Positions 47,436 through 57,784 of a stretch of 64,000 nucleotides of DNA are shown here, piece by piece. This stretch comes from Trichodesmium erythraeum GBRTRLIN201. Lineage in GTDB: Bacteria > Cyanobacteriota > Cyanobacteriia > Cyanobacteriales > Microcoleaceae. The first letter of the stretch is position 1, and each line of letters starts with the position of its first letter. The notes beneath the pieces were generated by a model. It saw only the letters and a program-made list of their open reading frames with translations. It was not told the DNA's origin and did no database searches. The stretch spans positions 1 through 64,000 of the forward strand of contig JAGGDU010000219.1 of NCBI GenBank assembly GCA_018457135.1. Direction: 5' to 3'. The position numbers and the translations under genes are program-made.

Positions 47436-50400
47436 ATGTCAGAGGATAAAGTATTGGAGGAATTAGAAAAAGCTTATAAATTATTTAGGCAAGGTAAATT
47501 TAAGGAAGCAGTGCAGTTATATAAAGAATTAATCACTAATAACCCTGACCTAGCCAGGAGTGGAATCAATATTAACCTAGCACATAGTATTATTTTATCT
47601 ACAGATTGGTCTGATGTTTCACAAAACTTACCACCTGGTATAAATTATCCAGAATCATCAGGCTGGATAAATTCCTTAATGACTGGTTTACCTATCAATT
47701 ATGATTCAAAACCTATCCCCTGGTACACCTATCCAGCTATAGAGTTTATAGAAAATAAGATAGCATCAGATTTTCAGGTTTTTGAATATGGAAGCGGGCA
47801 ATCAACATTGTGGTGGGCTGAAAGAACATTAAAGGTAATTTCGATTGAAAGTAATCGAAACTGGTTTTCTGATCTTCAGGAAAAAATCCCCAATAATGTA
47901 GAACTAAGCCTTAGTGAGAATGAAGAAGAATATGCAGCCAACATCAATAGATATCAAAATAACTACTTTGATGTAATTGTTATAGATGGTATTAATAGAA
48001 ATAGGTGTGTAGAATTAAGTTTAAGCAAGCTCAAAGAAACAGGATTTATTATTTTTGACAATACAGATGATTATCAGTACGACTTGGGTGTAAGACTTTT
48101 AGAATTGAAAGGATATAAAAGAATAGATTTCTATGGAATGATTCCAGGGTACACTTACAAAAATTGTACGTCAGTTTTTTTTAAAGATAGTAAAGTTTTA
48201 GATAGGGGAGGATTACCTAGCGAGAAAGAGTCTTGCTTAGGACTTTCTTGTTTTCAAGTAACTAGCCCTAGATCTAAAAATAATTGTATGTTAAAAGAAT
48301 CTAATATTGCTGAATGTCAAGCTAAGTTTAATCTTAGTTATCACGTTCCTTTTGCCCGTATATGTCAAGATTTAGTAGGTTTTGAAGGTAAAGATGTTTT
48401 AGAAGTAGGTGGGAGTTTACCACCAGAATTTGTTTTTGATTATCTTCATGTTAAGTCTTGGTCAGCAATAGAAACTCCAGATTATGAAGAATCCCTCAAG
48501 GAAGCAGGAGGACTATCTCATACAGGAACAATTATTCCTAATATTAAAGATACTTCTAATTTAGGTTTTGATAATAGAAAACTAGAAAAATATAATTTCT
48601 TCTTAGAAAATATAGAAAATCTTCCCGAGGAATATTACGGAAAGTACGATCTAATTTTTTCTATTGCAACTTTCGAGCATATTCATAAATTACCAGCTGC
48701 TTTAGATAAAATGTTTCTGGCTTTAAAACCAGGAGGCAAATTATTCTCTATGTTTTCGCCTATTTGGTCAGCCTACGATGGGCATTATTTGCCAAAAATA
48801 ACTGACCAAGCAGGCAAAGTTTTTAACTTTGGCAATTCGCCTATCCCACCTTGGGGACATTTGTTAATGAAGCCTGATGAACTATGTCATTATTTATATC
48901 AATATACTGATCAAGAAACAGCAGAATTGATGGTTGATTATGTTTATAATTCACCTCATATTAATAGGTATTTTACAGAAGATTATCTAGAAATTGTTAA
49001 AAGGAGTAAATTTCAAAGTAAGCATATAGAATTAATATTTGAAAATCCTATTGATGAGAAAACTCAAGAGAGTTTAGAACAGTTATATCCAAATAAAAGA
49101 GAATTTTCCAACAATGGAATATTAGTTGTACTTGAAAAAAATAGTTCGGAAGATAATATGATGACTGAGCAAATAACTATGATACCAGCTTACCAAAGTA
49201 CCAAACAAGAACTCGCATCTAAAGTGTTCGACTCAATAACCAGTCCGAAAGTTAAAGAAAGAGTTTACTCTGTTATTAGCCTTTTAACTCAGGATCGTTG
49301 GTTATCCAATGATTTGAGAAATTATTCAAGTTCATCTGCTCAAACACAATCAAAATGGTTTGATTTAATTTCGTTTTTAAACTGGTGTGGGCATAATTTT
49401 AAACCTAAGAATTATCTAGAAGTAGGTGTGCGTCGGGGGCGTTCTATGGCCCAGGTTTTAGTAGAATCCCCCGATACTAATGCTTATGGTTTTGATATGT
49501 GGATACCTGGGTATGCTGCTGAAGATAATCCCGGTCCTGAGTTTGTACGTTCAGAGTTAGAAAAGTTGGGAATCAAAAAACAGCCAACTTTAATTAGGGG
49601 TGACTCTCACGAAATGCTCCCATCTTTTTTTGCTAATTCAGATAATCCCCAAGAATTTGACCTAATTAATATAGATGGAGACCATACTTACTCCGGTGCC
49701 AAAATGGATTTGGATATCGCCTTTACTCATTTGGCATCTGGTGGAGTATTGGTTTTCGATGACATTGCTCACCATGCTCATCCTGAGTTGGGTGTTTTGT
49801 GGAACGAGTACAAGAGCAAATATCAAGATTATTTATTTATTGATGATCACTATGCCACAGGAACAGGAGTAGCTTTTAAGCCTCCTTTTTCTAAGTTATC
49901 ACAAATACTTGCAACGTTACCCATTCATTTCTTTACCATTGTCCTTAACGGCCAACCATTTATTCGCTACCACATCGACATTTTCAAGCAACTTCCCTTT
50001 AAGTGGCATTGGCATATTATTGAAGGTGTAGCTGACTTAAAACACGACACTGGTTGGAGCTTGCAGTTAGGGGGAAAAATAACCGATGAAATTCATAAAC
50101 AAGGTCGCAGCAAAGATGGTACATCGGAATATCTAGACGAACTTGCAGCCAAATACCCAGAAAATATAACTCTTTACCGCAAACCAGAAGGAGAATTTTG
50201 GGATGGCAAACGGGAAATGGTTAACGCGCCTTTGAGAAACATAAAAGAAGAATGTTTGCTGTGGCAGGTAGATGTTGATGAAATCTGGACTTTAGAACAG
50301 ATTTGTAATAGTCGGAAATTGTTTATTAAAAATCCAGAGAAAACGGCGGCGTTTTATTGGTGTTGGTATTTTGTGGGAGAAAATCTGGTTATTAGTAGCC

Positions 50401-52748
50401 GCAACTGCTACACACAAAATCCCAAACAAGATTGGTTACGCACTTGGAGGTTTAAACCAGGATACCTTTGGGCAGCCCACGAACCCCCAGTATTAGTAGA
50501 AAATTTGCCAGATGATCAACAAAAAAATATTGCTGCTATTAATCCTTTTATGCACGCAGAAACAGAAAAAGAAGGTTTAATTTTCCAACACTTTGCTTAT
50601 GTCACCCCAGAACAACTAAGCTTTAAAGAACAATACTATGGTTATAAGAATGCCGTCAGTCAATGGCAAACCTTACAGTCACAAACTAAGTTTCCAGTAT
50701 ATCTGCGGGATTATTTTGCCTGGGTAGGAGATAACACGATGGTCGATAGCACTGAGTCATTAGGCATAGTTCCACTGGTGCAAAAAGATGTAACTGGAGA
50801 TAATTGGAAATTTTTGCAACCAGAATATTTACAACAACCAGTGAAGAGGGAAAGGCGATCGCCCACTATTCTTATTGATGGTGTATTTTTCCAACTTTAT
50901 AGTACGGGTATTGCTCGTGTGTGGCGCTCTGTCTTAGCAGAATGGGCTAAAACTGAATTTGCTAATCACATAATATTACTTGATAGAGCAAATACAGCAA
51001 AAGTACCAGGCATCAGATATAGAGCTTTACCAGCATATAGCTACAACAACACCGATGCCGACAAGCAAATACTCCAACAAGTCTGCGACGAAGAGGGAGC
51101 AGATTTATTCATCTCCACTTACTACACAACTCCCATATCAACACCCTCAGTATTTATGGCTTATGATATGATTCCGGAAGTATTGGGGGCAAATTTCAAC
51201 GAACCAATGTGGCGAGAAAAACATCACGCTATTGGTCATGCTTCCTCCTACATTTCCATATCAGAAAGTACTGCTCGGGATTTGGTTAAGTTTTTCCCAG
51301 ATATTACACCAGATGATGTGACTGTAGCTCATTGCGGTGTTGCTCCCACTTTTACTCCAGCTACAACAGCAGAAATAAGTGTGTTTAAATATAAATACGG
51401 CATCAGCAAACCTTATTTTCTTTTGGTAGGTGCTGGAAGTAACTATAAAAACGCGATTTTATTTTTCCGAGCCTTTGCCCAACTCCACAGCAAACAAGGT
51501 TTTGAAATAGTCTGCACAGGTAGCGGTGTCACCCTAGCTAACGAATACAGACAATATGCCTCTGGCAGTGTCGTACATTCACTCATACTCAGCGATGAAG
51601 AATTGAAAGTTGCTTATTCTGGTGCAATAGCTTTAGTTTATCCTTCTTTATACGAAGGTTTTGGAATGCCTGTTGCCGAAGCATTAGCTTGTGCTTGCCC
51701 GGTGATTACTTGTGCCAATGCTTCTATTCCTGAAGTTGTCGGGGAAGCTGCTATATATGTTGATGGCAATGACGTAGATGGTTTGACGGATGCCCTGTGT
51801 GAAGTGCAAAAGCCAAAAGTGCGTAATTCTTTAATTGCTACTGGTTTAGAACAAGCGAAGAAATTCTCTTGGGGTAAAATGGCTGATATTATGAGTATTG
51901 CTTTAATGAAAGCAACTTTAGGGCATTTAAATCTCAGGGATATTAATTTAATTATTTTCCCAGACTGGACGCAACCAGAAGAAACAGTGGGATGGGAATT
52001 CCAAGAGGTAATCAAAAATCTGGTGACTCATCCAGATAGAGCTAAGATGACTTTATTAATAGATAACAGCAATATTACTGCTGAAGATGCAGATTTAATT
52101 TTATCTAGCGTGGCAATGAACTTGTTAATGGAGGAAGAATTAGAGGTAGATGAGGGACCAGAAATTGTTTTAGTTGGGGAGTTGAGTCAAGTGCAGTGGT
52201 CTGCTTTAATACCTCAGTTACAAGGTAGGATTAAATTGGAACATGAGAATGGGGAAGCGATCGCTGTTGTTGATAAAGATCTCCCTGTTTATGAGATTCA
52301 AGGTATAGAGCGATCGCGATCTCTTAGGCTAGAAACTGGTAGATGGGAACTTTTTAAACTAAGCGAAATTAATTTTGTTATATTCCCAGACTGGTCCCAA
52401 CCAGAAGAAACAGTGGGATTGGAATTAAAAGAGGTAATCAAAAATCTGGTGACTCATCCAGATAGAGGTAAGATGACTTTATTAGTAGATAACAGCAATA
52501 TTACTGCTGAAGATGCAGATTTAATTTTATCTAGCGTGGCAATGAACTTGTTAATGGAGGAAGAATTAGAGGTAGATGAGGGACCAGAAATTGTTTTAGT
52601 TGGGGAGTTGAGTCAAGTGCAGTGGTCTGCTTTAATACCTCAGTTGCAAGGTAGGATTAAATTGGAACATGAGAATGGGGAAGCGATCGCTTCTGCAAAA
52701 GCAAGTCATATTACTGCTCTAAGTCTGAATGATTTAGCTAATAGTTAA
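47436..52748 (+). CDS. Giant multidomain methyltransferase/glycosyltransferase
   Basis: 1770 residues. In order: a short TPR-like start (1-60); methyltransferase 1 (about 70-255, FEYGSGQSTLWWAE); methyltransferase 2 (about 270-560, DVLEVGGSLPPEF, DLIFSIATFEHIH); methyltransferase 3 (about 570-820, YLEVGVRRGRSMAQ, LINIDGDHTYSGAK); a GT2-like domain with a DVDE motif (about 825-1110); a GT4 domain (about 1145-1495, LLVGAGSNYKN, PSLYEGFGMPVAEALACACPVI); and two copies of a module of about 110 residues (from 1503 and 1643, IIFPDWTQPEE). It probably builds and methylates a surface or protein glycan. The FkbM gene 35 bp downstream shares the end module and forms an operon with it. Confidence 0.88.
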   Translation: MSEDKVLEELEKAYKLFRQGKFKEAVQLYKELITNNPDLARSGININLAHSIILSTDWSDVSQNLPPGINYPESSGWINSLMTGLPINYDSKPIPWYTYPAIEFIENKIASDFQVFEYGSGQSTLWWAERTLKVISIESNRNWFSDLQEKIPNNVELSLSENEEEYAANINRYQNNYFDVIVIDGINRNRCVELSLSKLKETGFIIFDNTDDYQYDLGVRLLELKGYKRIDFYGMIPGYTYKNCTSVFFKDSKVLDRGGLPSEKESCLGLSCFQVTSPRSKNNCMLKESNIAECQAKFNLSYHVPFARICQDLVGFEGKDVLEVGGSLPPEFVFDYLHVKSWSAIETPDYEESLKEAGGLSHTGTIIPNIKDTSNLGFDNRKLEKYNFFLENIENLPEEYYGKYDLIFSIATFEHIHKLPAALDKMFLALKPGGKLFSMFSPIWSAYDGHYLPKITDQAGKVFNFGNSPIPPWGHLLMKPDELCHYLYQYTDQETAELMVDYVYNSPHINRYFTEDYLEIVKRSKFQSKHIELIFENPIDEKTQESLEQLYPNKREFSNNGILVVLEKNSSEDNMMTEQITMIPAYQSTKQELASKVFDSITSPKVKERVYSVISLLTQDRWLSNDLRNYSSSSAQTQSKWFDLISFLNWCGHNFKPKNYLEVGVRRGRSMAQVLVESPDTNAYGFDMWIPGYAAEDNPGPEFVRSELEKLGIKKQPTLIRGDSHEMLPSFFANSDNPQEFDLINIDGDHTYSGAKMDLDIAFTHLASGGVLVFDDIAHHAHPELGVLWNEYKSKYQDYLFIDDHYATGTGVAFKPPFSKLSQILATLPIHFFTIVLNGQPFIRYHIDIFKQLPFKWHWHIIEGVADLKHDTGWSLQLGGKITDEIHKQGRSKDGTSEYLDELAAKYPENITLYRKPEGEFWDGKREMVNAPLRNIKEECLLWQVDVDEIWTLEQICNSRKLFIKNPEKTAAFYWCWYFVGENLVISSRNCYTQNPKQDWLRTWRFKPGYLWAAHEPPVLVENLPDDQQKNIAAINPFMHAETEKEGLIFQHFAYVTPEQLSFKEQYYGYKNAVSQWQTLQSQTKFPVYLRDYFAWVGDNTMVDSTESLGIVPLVQKDVTGDNWKFLQPEYLQQPVKRERRSPTILIDGVFFQLYSTGIARVWRSVLAEWAKTEFANHIILLDRANTAKVPGIRYRALPAYSYNNTDADKQILQQVCDEEGADLFISTYYTTPISTPSVFMAYDMIPEVLGANFNEPMWREKHHAIGHASSYISISESTARDLVKFFPDITPDDVTVAHCGVAPTFTPATTAEISVFKYKYGISKPYFLLVGAGSNYKNAILFFRAFAQLHSKQGFEIVCTGSGVTLANEYRQYASGSVVHSLILSDEELKVAYSGAIALVYPSLYEGFGMPVAEALACACPVITCANASIPEVVGEAAIYVDGNDVDGLTDALCEVQKPKVRNSLIATGLEQAKKFSWGKMADIMSIALMKATLGHLNLRDINLIIFPDWTQPEETVGWEFQEVIKNLVTHPDRAKMTLLIDNSNITAEDADLILSSVAMNLLMEEELEVDEGPEIVLVGELSQVQWSALIPQLQGRIKLEHENGEAIAVVDKDLPVYEIQGIERSRSLRLETGRWELFKLSEINFVIFPDWSQPEETVGLELKEVIKNLVTHPDRGKMTLLVDNSNITAEDADLILSSVAMNLLMEEELEVDEGPEIVLVGELSQVQWSALIPQLQGRIKLEHENGEAIASAKASHITALSLNDLANS

Positions 52749-54152
52749 AGTAAAAAAACTGAACAAAAGAGGAAATTTTAAGGATGCCAATATTTGTTGA
52801 TAACTTAAAGAAAAATAGAAAAATAGATGATATTCATTTAACCATAGCCATTGTAGGTTCTAGAAAGCTTGAACAGTTTGAAGAAGAATATATCAATCAA
52901 GGATGGGGTTTAATGTCCCCCAATCTGACCATATACGGTTTTGATGCTGATCAAGACGCGTGCAAGAAAATGAACACAAAGCTGCAAGAACAACAAATCA
53001 GCCATCAAGAAAAACACATACCCTTGGCTCTTTGGGATTCTGTAGAAACTGCTACTTTGCACATTACTAAATTCCCTGCTTGTAGTTCTTTGTACCCTCC
53101 AAGTCAGTCATATATTGATCGCTTTATTGGAAATTCCCCACTTATGGAATTAGCATCCACCCAAGAGATTCAAACAACAACTTTAGATGATTTTTGTCAT
53201 TCTGAGGAAATCAGTGAAATTGATTTTATACAAATTGATACTCAAGGAGCAGAACTCAAAATTTTAGAAGGTGCTAAGGAAATTTTAAAAAGTGTTTTGT
53301 CACTAAATGTAGAGGTAGAATTTACGAGTCTCTATGATAATCAACCTTTGTTTGGGGATGTTGACTTGTATCTGAGGAAAAAAGGCTTTACCCTATTTGA
53401 TTTTGGAACTTTGTATCGAGATTCCCGTCGCAGAAGTTCCATATGTTCTCAAGAGCATCCCGGTCAATTAATATGGACAGATGCTTTTTACTTTCAGGAT
53501 TTGATCCAAAAGTCATCCGCTCAGGAATCGTGTAATAAGACTCCAGAAAAGCTGTTAAAGTTAGCTTGTATTGCCGATATCCTAAAATTTCCTGACGTAG
53601 CAATGGAAGCCCTGGAGTGCTTAACTTGGAAGTATGGTGATAATCCTAAGTACAATTTTGCCAACAACATAGCAGAGGTTTTATCCCAATTCCACAATTT
53701 GGCTAAGGAGGGAGTGGGCGCTTTACCAGCGATGGAAAGAATCAAAGGTTATCTCAATAGTAAGTATTTTTTAAATCAGCCAGTGGTTAAAGAAGACGAG
53801 CTACATTCAAGGTTAAAATTCAGACAATTTAATCTGATAATTTTCCCAGACTGGACGCAACCAGAAGAAACAGTGGGATTAGAATTACAAAAAGTAATTA
53901 AAAGTCTAGTGACTCATCCAGATAGAGCTAAGATGACTTTATTAATAGATAACAGCAATATTACTGCTGAAGATGCAGATTTAATTTTATCTAGCGTGGC
54001 AATGAACTTGTTAATGGAGGAAGAATTAGAGGTAGATGAGGGACCAGAAATTGTTTTAGTTGGGGAGTTGAGTCAAGTGCAGTGGTCTGCTTTAATACCT
54101 CAGTTGCAAAGTAGGATTAAATTGGAACATGAGAATGGGGAAGCGATCGCTC
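51943..54152 (+). repeat. Three near-identical copies of a module of about 320 bp in two genes
   Basis: Copies lie at about 51943-52265 and 52367-52690 in the giant gene and at about 53827-54152 in the FkbM gene. Long stretches, for example from AGATGACTTTATTA through GGGGAAGCGATCGCT, differ by only a few bases, although the sequences between copies are unrelated. This implies recent duplication or gene conversion. The domain function is unknown. Confidence 0.9.
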
Positions 54153-54241
54153 AAATTAAAGCAGAAAATATTCCTATTATTGAACTCAATAACTTGGCAA
54201 GAAAAAGTTTTTGTATTCATAAAACCGTTGATTTCACCTGA
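52784..54241 (+). CDS. FkbM-family methyltransferase with shared C-terminal module
   Basis: 485 residues with a good GAGGAAATTTTAAGG region before the ATG. Residues 1 to about 240 are an FkbM-type methyltransferase: IYGFDADQDACKKM, TTTLDDFCHSEEISEIDFIQIDTQGAELKILEGAKE, NVEVEFTSLY. A linker of about 100 residues follows, then the repeated module (about 348-460) also found twice in the preceding gene. FkbM enzymes O-methylate sugars or other hydroxyls. The 35-bp gap to the giant gene indicates co-transcription and work on the same glycan. Confidence 0.9.
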   Translation: MPIFVDNLKKNRKIDDIHLTIAIVGSRKLEQFEEEYINQGWGLMSPNLTIYGFDADQDACKKMNTKLQEQQISHQEKHIPLALWDSVETATLHITKFPACSSLYPPSQSYIDRFIGNSPLMELASTQEIQTTTLDDFCHSEEISEIDFIQIDTQGAELKILEGAKEILKSVLSLNVEVEFTSLYDNQPLFGDVDLYLRKKGFTLFDFGTLYRDSRRRSSICSQEHPGQLIWTDAFYFQDLIQKSSAQESCNKTPEKLLKLACIADILKFPDVAMEALECLTWKYGDNPKYNFANNIAEVLSQFHNLAKEGVGALPAMERIKGYLNSKYFLNQPVVKEDELHSRLKFRQFNLIIFPDWTQPEETVGLELQKVIKSLVTHPDRAKMTLLIDNSNITAEDADLILSSVAMNLLMEEELEVDEGPEIVLVGELSQVQWSALIPQLQSRIKLEHENGEAIAQIKAENIPIIELNNLARKSFCIHKTVDFT

Positions 54242-54479
54242 CAAAATGCTCAATTGTCGACCGTCTCGTAAATAGCGATCGAGTATTTAAGAATTTAGTC
54301 AAAATTAGTCCTGACCAACTTTTGTCTAAAAGATACTTCCTCTGTTAGCTGTTGTGTTAGTAAAACTATCTCTTCACTCAGATAACCATTAGAGGGTAAG
54401 GTACGAAACTAACAGGGGAAATACTTCCATACATTCATAGGCATCTCTAAACTAAGCAATTGTAAAACACCTAGAGCTA
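54242..54479. other. Region after the FkbM gene
   Basis: No intact gene. It probably contains the left end of the decayed insertion sequence described next; no clear terminal inverted repeat was found. Confidence 0.35.
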
Positions 54480-55639
54480 AGTGTTGATGAAAAACCGTTC
54501 CATTGCCTCTGCCTCAACTTTTCTCTGAAACTGTTGTTATTGTTTTTTCGGATATTGACTGAGAATTAAGTCTTTCGGCCACCCCTGAGTCCGAGTCATA
54601 TCTTTCATCCAAAACTGATAGCTAAAAACCGACAATAGTTGAATAAGTTCCGGAAAGTAACTTCAACCTTGAAACGCCAACTGTAAGCGGTTAAAATTTA
54701 TGCTGCTGATCAAGTGACATCAGTTGAAAGCAGGATTATTTATTTCCCCGACCGCCACACAGCTAGTACAAAGCGAACTTTTTGAACAGAAGAGTCCTAA
54801 TGCAAATCTATACTGTGACTGTGGTATTTGAGCTTCACCATGTTGCCATAAAGTAGTAGAGTTTCTGTAGTAAAGCAGTCTTTCTCGTCAAACAAGTTCC
54901 GTAATTTGACTGATTCACCCCAGATGCGAGGCATGTCCCGACTGTATTTGAGTGGTGGTGGCAGTAAAGGATATTTATCTACTGCATTGATGCGTACTCT
55001 GGTAATTAAGTGTATCTAATAATTCCTAAAATCTTCAATCAAGTGTTTAGAAGCATAATAAGCATCCAGAATGATATCGCTACCAGCATAGATAAGTTCG
55101 ATACACAAAGTAGACATTCACTCTACTATTATAGTTTCATCATCCTCAGCCATCTTGATACCATCTTGTAACCCCAAAGTCACAGGAACTGCTTTTAAAC
55201 AAGAGCCTGTAACTGAAAGTAAGGCGAGAGCTCCAAAGTAATGACCTCGTATCCACTCTGGTTTGGTGACATTTTCTGATTCATTATGCAGTTTTTTCAC
55301 CGCCGGCATTTTTCTTCCTTCCTTACCGACTTTAATACCATCACCTAGATAAACTAGTTGACCTCTGAGACGGTAGACTTTTGGGTGAGTGATTAACCAC
55401 TTGTGCCACATGGTGGATAATTTTTAGACACTAATTCCCTTTGAATGAAATCAGTGTAAAGCTTGGGTGTAGTAATTTTGTGTTACTCCCACTGGGTTTA
55501 CATAGCTGGTAACTGCCCGATGTTGGCTACATAAAAGAATGCCCCAAATCAGGATAACAAAACATTCATAAGTGGCATGAAGACTAAACACTGGACTTAA
55601 GTTGGTCAATATTTGCTCTAGACAACGTATTATGTGCAT
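54480..55639 (-). pseudogene. Decayed DDE transposase
   Basis: Read on the minus strand from an ATG at 55639, one frame carries a transposase: ATYECFVILIWGILLCSQHRAVTSY, stops at the QALH-FHSKG and GISV-KLSTM joints, then LVYLGDGIKVGKEGRKMPAVKKLHNESENVTKPEWI, DIILDAYYASKHLI (an Asp of the DDE triad), LKYHSHSI and a last block TAYSWRFKVEVTFRNLF holding the Glu region. At least six in-frame stops interrupt it. The order of motifs fits a DDE-superfamily transposase (IS4/IS701-like) of about 400 residues. Inactive. Confidence 0.8.
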
Positions 55640-55862
55640 AATAAAGATTAGCTAGTCAAATTTAAGAATCATTAACTAGTATGCACCATTCCCCGACTTT
55701 TAGTGGGAAATGTTTTTTTTTACTCAGAACTTTGTACTGTCCAGTTAGTAGGTATGAGTGAAAAATTAACCCTCATACCAAACTCAGGATACCAGGTAAA
55801 AGTCACCGTACGAAAAAAACTGTAGAAAATCGTAACAGCTTTTATCTTGATATTGGATTAAG

Positions 55863-56020
55863 CTATACAGGCTCTACCGCACAGCTCACTATTCCCTCGG
55901 CAGTAAATGCCTCTGGGAATTTCTTGTCTTAAATTTGAATACTGCCATTGATATCGGCATTAATGACTATACCAGTTGCACTCCTGAATAAACCACGTTT
56001 GATTTATTTACCCCCATAAG
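55863..56020 (-). pseudogene. TnpB (IS200/IS605, IS1341-type) C-terminal remnant
   Basis: The minus strand reads KRGLFRSATGIVINADING, then SIQI, a stop, KKFPEAFTAEGIVSCAVEPV and a stop. The NADxNGxxxI block is the end of the RuvC-like nuclease domain of TnpB with its catalytic Asp. The rest of the gene is missing or unreadable. A guide RNA end could lie left of it (55700-55860) but cannot be shown. Confidence 0.7.
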
Positions 56021-56365
56021 TTTCATGTTTAATTGGTAGCTCTTGCTCAAGTGCAGAAGTTTTACTGGTGTAACAATATCCGTTTCAATTGAACCAGTGG
56101 GGTTAAATTCCTAATCTGTCTCCAGCCCTCGGAGCACAGTTATGAATATCACTCAATCAATAGGACAATAATAATAATCCGTGAGAAAGATAGTTTAAAC
56201 GTTCTACTTTTACCCTTCGATTTAATCAGTTTCCTTGGAATGTTCTACAAGATTTGTATAATCTAGTTTATCGCTCTATTGATAAGATCAGCTTATAGGT
56301 TTTCATTACAAGAAACATAAGAGAACCTACTTATAAGCGGCTCTACATAAGGGTTTTAAAATTCG
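56021..56365. other. Decayed sequence right of the TnpB remnant
   Basis: Probably more of the same TnpB element beyond recognition, up to the palindrome at 56366. No gene. Confidence 0.35.
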
Positions 56366-56410
56366 ATAGTCATCATATATGATGAGTCAGTAATCATATA
56401 TGATGACTAT
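56366..56410 (-). terminator. Perfect 18-bp inverted repeat downstream of the FAD monooxygenase gene
   Basis: ATAGTCATCATATATGAT (56366-56383) and its exact reverse complement (56393-56410) flank the 9-base spacer GAGTCAGTA. It is 45 bp after the stop at 56455, where a leftward transcript would end. AT-rich and without a T-tract, it may be a terminator or mRNA-stabilising hairpin; a protein-binding operator is possible. Confidence 0.55.
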
Positions 56411-56454
56411 TTCTTCGAGAGCGTGATGAAACGTAAAAATATAGCCTCAGTAGA

Positions 56455-57711
56455 TCAAGACACAGCTGTTTTTACATCAAAATCATAAATCCAAGCTGTT
56501 TTTTTATTCAGTAGACTAGGAACAGTCGTCGATACTACACCCAAAGCAAAATTTCTGATCGCTGCTTTCACTCCTGAAGCATGGAAGATATTAGCGTTAT
56601 TTATCGATACTTGCTGTACTTTTGTCGTGCGTTTGATTCGGGCTTGTTGATACTTGATAAAGGCTTTTTCTATATCCCTTTCACTAGCTAGATACTTAGC
56701 TAAGACATAAGCATCTTCTATTGCCATAGCTGCTCCTTGCGCCTGAAACGGAAGCATAGGGTGGGCTGCATCCCCTAATAGTGTTACCTTACCTCGCGAC
56801 CAATAAGGTAGTGGTTTATGGATAAATAAGCCCCATTTGAAGCAAGGTTCGGGACTTGCTGCCATATCTTCTAAAATCTCATTAAGTTCCTCAGATTGGT
56901 TGGCAAAATCCCTAGCTACAGCTTTTTTATCCGCAGGAATTGTCCAACCCTGCGGATTCCAGTTTTTATCTTTGACAACTAATACTAAGTTGAGCCAAGA
57001 TGTTGAGTTCTGTTCGTTACCATTAGGATAGACTACAACGTGATGATTTTTTCCCATCCAAACAGTTGCTTTACCCCATAAAGGAAGATATTTGTCTTGA
57101 AAAGGTAAAATTGCCCTGTATGCAGCATAGCCAGCGTATTGAGCTTGATTTTGGGAAAAGACAGATGTAGCGCTATCTTGCGGGTTTTCCCCATGGGCGA
57201 CAGCATTAAAAAGCGATCGCCTGACGAGCGAACGAACCCCATCTGCTGCCACCAATGCTTTTGCTGTTGTGGATGGGAGGTTGTGCCAGGAAAGCAATAG
57301 TTGGTCATCCTTTTCTTCATAAGACTCCAAACATCGCGAGAAATGAATTCTACTTTTATCTTGGATCGAATTAAATACTAAGGAGTGTAAATCTGCCCGT
57401 CGGCATTGATAATAAGGTGTATCGTTGTCAAGTTGCCATGTCGCTAAAACTCTGTTGGAGTTAAAAGAGCGCAATTCAAAACCCAGACAAAGATGAGATA
57501 CTTCCTCTAGCTGTTGTTCTAAACCTAATTCCCTCAACACCCGAACCACATTAGGGCTTACTTGAATCCCGTATCCTAAAGCTTCAAAAGAATCTGCTTG
57601 CTCGTATAGTTGAAAATCAATGCCTTTTTGTTCTAAAGCACAAGCTAAAGTTAAACCACCAATACCAGCACCAACTATGATAATTTCTTCTTCCATTTGG
57701 TTTTTTCTCAA
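56455..57711 (-). CDS. FAD-dependent monooxygenase (PHBH/salicylate hydroxylase-like)
   Basis: 418 residues from ATG 57711; a second ATG five codons on (MEEEIIIVG) is equally plausible. The N-terminal dinucleotide fold is IIVGAGIGGLTLACALEQKG, followed by the RADLHSLVF region, the DG motif (AADGVRSLVR), and the second FAD motif VTLLGDAAHPMLPFQAQGAAMAIEDA. These are class A flavoprotein hydroxylases or epoxidases acting on aromatic or isoprenoid substrates. It is the last gene of a three-gene minus-strand operon, 73 bp after a quinol methyltransferase homologue, so a quinone or phenolic substrate is likely. Confidence 0.9.
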   Translation of the reverse strand: MRKNQMEEEIIIVGAGIGGLTLACALEQKGIDFQLYEQADSFEALGYGIQVSPNVVRVLRELGLEQQLEEVSHLCLGFELRSFNSNRVLATWQLDNDTPYYQCRRADLHSLVFNSIQDKSRIHFSRCLESYEEKDDQLLLSWHNLPSTTAKALVAADGVRSLVRRSLFNAVAHGENPQDSATSVFSQNQAQYAGYAAYRAILPFQDKYLPLWGKATVWMGKNHHVVVYPNGNEQNSTSWLNLVLVVKDKNWNPQGWTIPADKKAVARDFANQSEELNEILEDMAASPEPCFKWGLFIHKPLPYWSRGKVTLLGDAAHPMLPFQAQGAAMAIEDAYVLAKYLASERDIEKAFIKYQQARIKRTTKVQQVSINNANIFHASGVKAAIRNFALGVVSTTVPSLLNKKTAWIYDFDVKTAVS

Positions 57712-57784
57712 TAAAGAATGCTACAGATTATTAGCTTTGCTTTTCATCTGTAGCAAATATTTGCTGAAATCAGTATTTAATCTC

